From a virus, in the IMG/VR virus record IMGVR_UViG_3300017917_003541, positions 1 to 37,849 of that record: DNA of 37,849 bases. The stretch is one strand, 5' to 3'. Of this stretch, positions 33,488 to 37,849 are shown piece after piece. How positions within the stretch are numbered: the first letter of the stretch is position 1; each line of letters begins with the position of its first letter. The notes beneath the pieces are model-generated. The model worked only from the letters and a program-made list of their open reading frames with translations, had not been told where the DNA came from and ran no database searches. A program made the position numbers and the translations under genes.

Positions 33488-35051
33488 ACAATATCCAACT
33501 AATATCCTCCATCCCTTTATCTGTCTCTAATAAGTATGGATTTTTTACTTTGTTTGAATTATAAGCACCAATATACGTACTTTTACTCATATTGCCTAAT
33601 GTAGCGCGAGTCATGTCATGAGATTGTTGTTGGAATTTTAAAGAAGTATCTCTTAAATACATTCCAATACCAAAACTCATCACTAAATCATCATTGTATC
33701 CTGTTTGAGCTTCGGGTCTACCATTTTTCCAAACAAACACTTTCATTTCCTCTAACAAACGTTTTGAACGAATTGTTACAGAACGATCACCCACATACTC
33801 TCTAAATTTGTTTACTACTAAAGGTCGTGTTCTTAAAGACATTGTAAATCCTGGTGTCATATCTGAACCACCATCAAATACTCTTAAGTATGATTCAGCA
33901 GTTAATTGATCTGATTTAGGAGAATGGTATAAATTTCTATATCCTCTTTCAATAATAGCATCTAATGTTGCCCAGCCAATTGAAGCATTTTCAACTACTA
34001 ACATTGCATTGTTGTACTCAGAAGCTAAACCTACTAAAAAGAAACCAAATTCTTTAGGAGGTAATTGTCCTCTATATTCTGCAACTTGTGTATTAGTAGC
34101 AATATCAATAACATGAGCTGCTGATGAATCTTTACCATCACCTCTAGCTACGTCAGCTAATATCATATATTCTCTTGTATAATCAGCGGGTTCCCAAATC
34201 CATAAATTTTGATCTGCTCCTCTACGTTCTACAGGATCTTTAATGGTTGTTTCTTTTATAAATTCAATCCACTCAGGATAAAATACAACATCACCTGAAG
34301 TGCTAAAGTCACAGTCACATTCTTGGGCTGCTAATCTAGGATCACCTAACAATTCATCTTGACGTTTTCTCCAGTTTTCATCTCGTTCAGGGTGAACATA
34401 CCAAGGTAATTTAATTGGTAAGAAGTCATTTTCAGCATTTTCAGCTGATACCCATGTTTTATGGAACCAATTACCAGTACCATAAGGAGTAGACAATACA
34501 ATTGCACCACCACCAGTTGCTAATGTTTGTTGAGCAGAAGCCCAAATCTCACCGATTTGTTCAATAAACGCTGCCTCATCGACAATTAGCAAAGATACTG
34601 CTTCTGATCGACCTGCATCACTTGATGCTGAAGTGGCTTTAATTTGAGATCCATTACTTAATCGTAATGATAATTTATTATTTTCTTCCGCATTTATTTT
34701 TAACCAAGAAGGCAAATTATCAAACATAAACTTAACTTTCGTAACCATGTTACGAGCAGTTTCTTGTTTAGTAGCGATACAAAGTACGTTTTTATCCTTA
34801 TGGAATAACATCAACCATAAAGAATAACCTGCTGCTAATGTTGAAATACCTAACTGGCGAGATTTTAATACAATTGAGTATGGATTATCTCTAAATAAAC
34901 GTAATGTTTTTTCTTGGAAAGGATATAAATTGAATATTACTCGCCCACGTTGTGGATGCTGGATATTACAGTATTTTTTCATAAAGTGAGCCGGGTCTTG
35001 GGCACACTTTAGATATTCTTCTCTAATTATTTGTTTTAAATCTTGGCTCAT
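33486..35051 (-). CDS. gp17: Terminase large subunit (gp17-like)
   Basis: This 521-residue DNA-packaging motor has an N-terminal ATPase: Walker A LKSRQLGIST (62-71), Walker B LLIVDEAA (154-161) and a coupling motif STPYGTGNW (187-195). The C-terminal RNase-H-like nuclease shows the acidic triad at Asp300 (ILADVARGDGKDSS), Glu354 (VVENASIGW) and Asp454/455 (YNDDLVMSFG). Length fits the family (T4 gp17 is 610, with an N-terminal extension not seen here). It follows two small membrane protein genes and precedes the portal gene. No small terminase is seen in the window. Confidence 0.96.
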   Translation of the reverse strand: MSQDLKQIIREEYLKCAQDPAHFMKKYCNIQHPQRGRVIFNLYPFQEKTLRLFRDNPYSIVLKSRQLGISTLAAGYSLWLMLFHKDKNVLCIATKQETARNMVTKVKFMFDNLPSWLKINAEENNKLSLRLSNGSQIKATSASSDAGRSEAVSLLIVDEAAFIEQIGEIWASAQQTLATGGGAIVLSTPYGTGNWFHKTWVSAENAENDFLPIKLPWYVHPERDENWRKRQDELLGDPRLAAQECDCDFSTSGDVVFYPEWIEFIKETTIKDPVERRGADQNLWIWEPADYTREYMILADVARGDGKDSSAAHVIDIATNTQVAEYRGQLPPKEFGFFLVGLASEYNNAMLVVENASIGWATLDAIIERGYRNLYHSPKSDQLTAESYLRVFDGGSDMTPGFTMSLRTRPLVVNKFREYVGDRSVTIRSKRLLEEMKVFVWKNGRPEAQTGYNDDLVMSFGIGMYLRDTSLKFQQQSHDMTRATLGNMSKSTYIGAYNSNKVKNPYLLETDKGMEDISWIL

Positions 35052-35061
35052 AAAACTAGGT

Positions 35062-35469
35062 TTATAGTGCTAAAGCTAAAATTAAAGCAATAGTACTAAA
35101 TATAACAGAAGCATAAGCGCCTCTTATTCTACTTTCTAAATCAGTAATTTTTTTATTTTTTTCTTCAATAATACCGTCTTTAGCTTTAACAACTCCTTTG
35201 TAGTCTTCAACTTTTTTATTTAATATTACACGAGTAGAATCACAAACATTAATAATACTATCTTGTCTTAAAATAATAGTATCCATATGTTTAATAGAAT
35301 CACGAGTAAGACTTAATTCTAATTTAAGGTTATCTCTATCAGCTTTAACTAAAAGAGCATTTCTCAATGCTTTAACAGGAACGATTACTGAATCATTCGA
35401 AAGCTTTTGAGAACTCGCTGATGACATCATCATCAGACATATCATGAAGGCGATTACGTTCTTTATCAT
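35062..35469 (-). CDS. Small membrane/coiled-coil protein, possible spanin component
   Basis: The start is set at the ATG at 35469 (MIKNVIAFMICLMMMSSASS), giving 135 residues. An upstream in-frame start adds eleven charged residues before the same signal. The N-terminus is a signal-peptide-like segment ending near SSASSQ. Residues ~30-110 form a coiled coil (DNLKLELSLTRDSIKH, KDGIIEEKNKKITDLESRIR). The last 18 residues (YASVIFSTIALILALAL) are a membrane segment. It overlaps the preceding small gene by 77 nt in another frame, as in nested spanin pairs. There is no clear lipobox cysteine, so it is not a standard o-spanin. A holin-associated or structural role is also possible. Confidence 0.68.
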   Translation of the reverse strand: MIKNVIAFMICLMMMSSASSQKLSNDSVIVPVKALRNALLVKADRDNLKLELSLTRDSIKHMDTIILRQDSIINVCDSTRVILNKKVEDYKGVVKAKDGIIEEKNKKITDLESRIRGAYASVIFSTIALILALAL

Positions 35470-35734
35470 ATTTTTTTCTATATTGTTCAGCTTTTTTAGC
35501 AAGTTCTGCTAATTTAGCTTTATCGGAAATGAGTAATGAATCTAAAATTCCTCTTGTTGAGTCTAAAGAGGCAATTTTTACATCTTTTTTTTCAATTTCA
35601 AGAACTAAAGAATCAACTGTTTTTTTATATTGTTCTTCTTTAATTGAAGAGTAACTTTGTTTATAAACAAATAACTGGTAGGCGATTAAACCTACCAGTC
35701 CTATCACAACTATTGTTAATAGTGTTTTTTTCAT
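35393..35734 (-). CDS. Rz-like inner-membrane coiled-coil protein (candidate i-spanin)
   Basis: The start is taken at the ATG at 35734, one base after the upstream stop, in preference to a TTG three codons earlier. The protein has 113 residues: an N-terminal membrane anchor (TLLTIVVIGLVGLIAYQLF, 4-22), then about 80 residues of charged coiled coil (VDSLVLEIEKKDVKIASLD, KAEQYRKKYDKERNRLHD). This is the usual layout of Rz-like inner-membrane spanins, which fuse inner and outer membranes at lysis. Its 3' end overlaps the next gene in a different frame. Assignment is by architecture only. Confidence 0.7.
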   Translation of the reverse strand: MKKTLLTIVVIGLVGLIAYQLFVYKQSYSSIKEEQYKKTVDSLVLEIEKKDVKIASLDSTRGILDSLLISDKAKLAELAKKAEQYRKKYDKERNRLHDMSDDDVISEFSKAFE

Positions 35735-35735
35735 A

Positions 35736-36206
35736 TTATCCAATCAAATCACCAGTATCAATTTTAACATCTCTTTCTTTAAATGCTTTAACTAATTCTG
35801 GTTTCTTAATAAATTGTTTTAGAGCGGCCATTTTTTTATCTTTTTCGGCTCCTTTTTCCATAGCTTTAATTTTTTTAACTAATGTAGATAGTTTAGTTTT
35901 AAAGTCTTGGAATTGGTCATTATCAACTTTAAATTTAGAAACTGTTTTTACTTTTTCTTTTTCTAATTCTGCTTTAGTAGGCTCTCTATCTTCATCTTCT
36001 GATTCTGCTACTCCTACTGCTTGTTTAGTTTTTTTAGCTTGATCTAAAGCTGCTTTAACTGTAGAAGGATTAGTTTTTTCTGTTTTCGCTATAGAAGGAA
36101 TGTCAGAAGTTTCAGTATCAGGACCAACCATTGTAACTTCATCTACTCCAGATAAAAGTTCGTAAATATAATCTTTAATTTCTTTTTTTAACTCAGAAGA
36201 TTTCAT
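35736..36206 (-). CDS. Hypothetical Lys/Glu-rich protein
   Basis: This 156-residue protein is highly charged, with alternating Lys and Glu/Asp (EDEDREPTKAELEKEKVKTV) and Lys-rich helices (STLVKKIKAMEKGAEKDKKM). It has no signal peptide or membrane segment, and I recognise no family. The N-terminus (MKSSELKKEIKDYIYELLSG) looks like a small helical interaction segment also common in phage structural accessory proteins. A late-type motif just upstream suggests it is expressed late. Confidence 0.72.
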   Translation of the reverse strand: MKSSELKKEIKDYIYELLSGVDEVTMVGPDTETSDIPSIAKTEKTNPSTVKAALDQAKKTKQAVGVAESEDEDREPTKAELEKEKVKTVSKFKVDNDQFQDFKTKLSTLVKKIKAMEKGAEKDKKMAALKQFIKKPELVKAFKERDVKIDTGDLIG

Positions 36207-36209
36207 GAT

Positions 36210-36219
36210 TATAAATATT
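36210..36219 (-). promoter_or_regulatory. Late-type motif before the Lys/Glu-rich protein
   Basis: The coding strand reads TAATATTTATAATC, with the TAA being the stop codon of the NTPase gene. Only three nt separate the motif from the ATG at 36206, so a transcript from it would be leaderless or start inside the gene. Confidence 0.5.
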
Positions 36220-36748
36220 ACCCAAAAATTGTCTCTTTAATTTTTGCTATACGTTCTTCAGTAGTACCTGATAATTCAACAAGTTTTTTAATTTTATGAT
36301 TACTTCTATATAGAATCAAATGAATAATACTATCAATAGTTTCTCTGTATTTTAAATTAGTTTCACGAACACCATTATCTTCCATTTCAACACCAACAGG
36401 AGAAACATAAAATATATAATCATATTCTCCAACTAATTTATAAGCAGCATCACAAAACGTTTCAGCATCATAATACTCAATTGATTTAGCTGCTTTAGTA
36501 AACGCCATAACATCAATTACAGTTCTGTCTGTAATAATGTTTTCATTCATTAACTCAGCACAACGTTCAGCTAAAAATATAAATTGACCTTTTAATGTTG
36601 AATCTGTATTTAATGGAATACCTAAATCACGCAAGTATTTAGAACGTTCAGTTGCAAAATTATAATCTGCAAATTCAGGTAATTCTTTTAAAGCATTTAC
36701 CAATGTAGTTTTACCTACACTCATTGTACCACACAATCCTATCTTCAT
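36218..36748 (-). CDS. P-loop nucleoside/nucleotide kinase-like NTPase
   Basis: The start is set at the ATG at 36748, one base after the upstream stop (MKIGLCGTMSVGKTTLVNAL). A longer frame would run through the neighbour and is unlikely. The protein has 176 residues with a P-loop at 7-15 (GTMSVGKTT). ATERSKYLRDLGIPL and IITDRTVIDVMAFTKAAKSI (second acidic/Arg region) resemble the AAA_28/NadR-kinase-like group, which phosphorylate nucleosides or related small molecules. DYIFYVSPVGVEMEDNGVRE fits the lid. The substrate is unknown. It may support nucleotide or NAD metabolism during infection. Confidence 0.82.
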   Translation of the reverse strand: MKIGLCGTMSVGKTTLVNALKELPEFADYNFATERSKYLRDLGIPLNTDSTLKGQFIFLAERCAELMNENIITDRTVIDVMAFTKAAKSIEYYDAETFCDAAYKLVGEYDYIFYVSPVGVEMEDNGVRETNLKYRETIDSIIHLILYRSNHKIKKLVELSGTTEERIAKIKETIFG

Positions 36749-36749
36749 A

Positions 36750-37004
36750 TTAGTTTCTATTTTGACCTGCTTGACCCATAGCTGTTTTGTACCAAGGCAA
36801 ACCTTCACGATTACGTCTTGCTTCTTTCCAACCATCTTCTGTATATTTGATTCCATGAATATGATATTCACGTTTACGATTATCACCTTCAGGAATTAAT
36901 GCTGGTCCTTCCATATTGTGTAATTTGCCTTCCCATACCCAAGCAATAGTACCATCAGCTTTAACTAATTTTTTACTTGGTTGAAATTTATTTTTATCAC
37001 TCAT
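36750..37004 (-). CDS. Small hypothetical protein (84 residues)
   Basis: A hydrophilic protein with two short segments that look like a repeated beta motif: WVWEGKLHNMEGPALIPEGD (22-41), followed by KREYHIHGIKYTEDGWKEAR (44-63). Proteins with such LHNxxGPA and YxxHGxxYT motifs occur in Bacteroidota phages without known function. No membrane or catalytic motif is seen. It directly precedes the NTPase gene. Confidence 0.72.
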   Translation of the reverse strand: MSDKNKFQPSKKLVKADGTIAWVWEGKLHNMEGPALIPEGDNRKREYHIHGIKYTEDGWKEARRNREGLPWYKTAMGQAGQNRN

Positions 37005-37041
37005 AATATTAATATAATATCTTTTTTACAAAAAGCCAAAC

Positions 37042-37849
37042 TTATTTCCAATTAATCAAATCACCATTAATACTATCCCAATCATCAGCTTTAACTAACT
37101 TTTCAACTGATAAAATACCTTGAGCTCCTGAAACTGTAATACCACGAGCTGATAAAGCATCTCCTACAAAGTGAACATTTGGATAATCTACAAGAGCTAA
37201 ATCACTTGGATAAACTAATGGTTCAGGTGAAAGATATTTTACCTCAGGAATATAAATACCCCAATCATTTCTTAATGTTGGGAACACTGTTTTCATATCT
37301 GTAATAAAATCAACAATATAATCCCAATATTCACCCATAATATCACCTACTTCTTTTAATGTATAAATTTGATGAACATCCATTTTATTTCCTTCAGATG
37401 TTGTTGATGGTTTACGAGTAGGCGAATAATATAAACCTTTATTTCCAATTTGGAGTTTATTAACTATATTTCTTGACCACTCAAATGGATTATCAATTCC
37501 ATTAATTTCCATCAAAATACCAAAATTAGTCATATCATTTCTATATTTTGGATCTTTTTTAGCATGACCGTTATAAGATAAATTACCATATGTTTCTTCT
37601 ACAGCAACATAAGCCGCATTATTGTTTGTACAGAATGAACGAAGCGAAACACCTTTATCTTCAAATTTACGATACAATTTAAAGTCGTAACTAATATCAA
37701 TTAATTTCTGGAAGTGTTTTTGTGGTGCTTCAAAACGTACTCCAATTTGTACTGATTTAGGTTCTGTTTCTAGTTTGTAACTATCTTGTAATTGTTGAGC
37801 AAAATCAATACCTGATTTACCTACGGCAAAAATAAGTTCATCATAAGAT
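37042..37849 (-). CDS. FAD-dependent oxidoreductase (COG2509-like), 5' end beyond window
   Basis: The frame is open to the right edge, so the N-terminal FAD-binding Rossmann part is missing; about 268 residues are visible. At the edge it reads YDELIFAVGKSGIDFAQQL, then SVQIGVRFEAPQKHFQKL, followed by VSLRSFCTNNNAAYVAVEET, closely resembling the core of FAD-dependent dehydrogenases of the COG2509/HI0933 type. Near the C-terminus NVHFVGDALSARGITVSGAQ is the conserved FAD-contacting segment, containing GD-x-x-x-x-x-GI. Internal Met codons further in (for example at 37677) are not the real start. The substrate is unknown. An oxidoreductase next to an NTPase suggests auxiliary metabolism. Confidence 0.82.
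   Translation of the reverse strand, partial: SYDELIFAVGKSGIDFAQQLQDSYKLETEPKSVQIGVRFEAPQKHFQKLIDISYDFKLYRKFEDKGVSLRSFCTNNNAAYVAVEETYGNLSYNGHAKKDPKYRNDMTNFGILMEINGIDNPFEWSRNIVNKLQIGNKGLYYSPTRKPSTTSEGNKMDVHQIYTLKEVGDIMGEYWDYIVDFITDMKTVFPTLRNDWGIYIPEVKYLSPEPLVYPSDLALVDYPNVHFVGDALSARGITVSGAQGILSVEKLVKADDWDSINGDLINWK

Noticed and set aside
52-36219. Plus-strand T4-type late promoters (TATAAATA read left to right)
   Set aside because: No plus-strand genes follow any of them. Their consistent position upstream of minus-strand starts means they must be read in the other orientation, if they are promoters at all.
36749-36886. Extended N-terminus for the NTPase
   Set aside because: The extra 46 codons overlap the upstream small gene. 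The ATG at 36748 directly precedes the P-loop and follows the upstream stop by one base.
1-37849. tRNA genes, integrase, attachment sites or insertion sequences
   Set aside because: I looked for cloverleaf-like segments in intergenic gaps and for recombinase motifs in all frames and saw none. The gaps are mostly too short for a tRNA.

Overview
This window is a contiguous piece of the late (virion) gene cluster of a contractile-tailed, T4-like bacteriophage. Every gene I accept lies on the minus strand, so transcription runs from high to low coordinates. The DNA is AT-rich. Most starts lack a Shine-Dalgarno sequence and are preceded by A-rich leaders, and the PSD-family enzyme resembles Bacteroidota-type proteins. 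Together these suggest a phage of a Bacteroidota (flavobacterium-like) host. That host call is an inference, not something the sequence proves.

Layout in transcription order. (1) 37849-35062: an FAD-dependent oxidoreductase whose 5' end lies outside the window, a small protein, a P-loop kinase-like NTPase, a Lys-rich protein, and an overlapping pair of small membrane/coiled-coil proteins that look like spanins. (2) 35051-25261, the head module: large terminase (gp17), portal (gp20), four head-region proteins, prohead protease (gp21), acidic scaffold (gp22-like) and major capsid protein (gp23). Rho-independent terminators follow the protease and the capsid gene. (3) 25154-22797, a three-gene metabolic cassette with overlapping reading frames: a guanidino-group-modifying (amidinotransferase/DDAH-like) enzyme, a phosphatidylserine-decarboxylase-family enzyme and PhoH. 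(4) 22757-19644: a small structural protein and the neck/tail completion proteins (gp13-, gp14- and gp15-like). (5) 19595-9388: a 3175-residue fibre protein with about 1100 residues of collagen-like Gly-X-Y, about 120 YadA-head-like 15-residue repeats and a C-terminal S74 self-cleaving chaperone, then a small partner protein. (6) 9345-3155: a small gene, then a glycan cassette (GT9-like transferase, sulfotransferase, two GT4-type transferases, and a homologue of TibC/AAH autotransporter heptosyltransferases). (7) 3152-76: a C1q/TNF-like fibre protein, a small coiled-coil protein and the tail sheath (gp18). The first codons of the presumed tail tube gene (gp19) reach the left edge.

The most interesting proposal concerns regions 5-7. 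A TibC/AAH-type enzyme normally glycosylates serines on beta-helical repeat adhesins. Here it sits between a giant Ser/Thr-rich repeat adhesin and a second fibre gene, together with other glycosyltransferases and a sulfotransferase. I infer a phage-encoded system that decorates its own fibres with sulfated or heptose-like glycans. Also notable are a directional motif (AATATTTATAA on the coding strand) before ten late genes, the inverse complement of the T4 late-promoter box; the insulated lipid/guanidino enzyme cassette; and a peptide of about 21 residues shared by the capsid protein N-terminus and a small head-region protein.

No stretch longer than 300 bases lacks a gene. I saw no tRNA, CRISPR array, integrase or insertion sequence.
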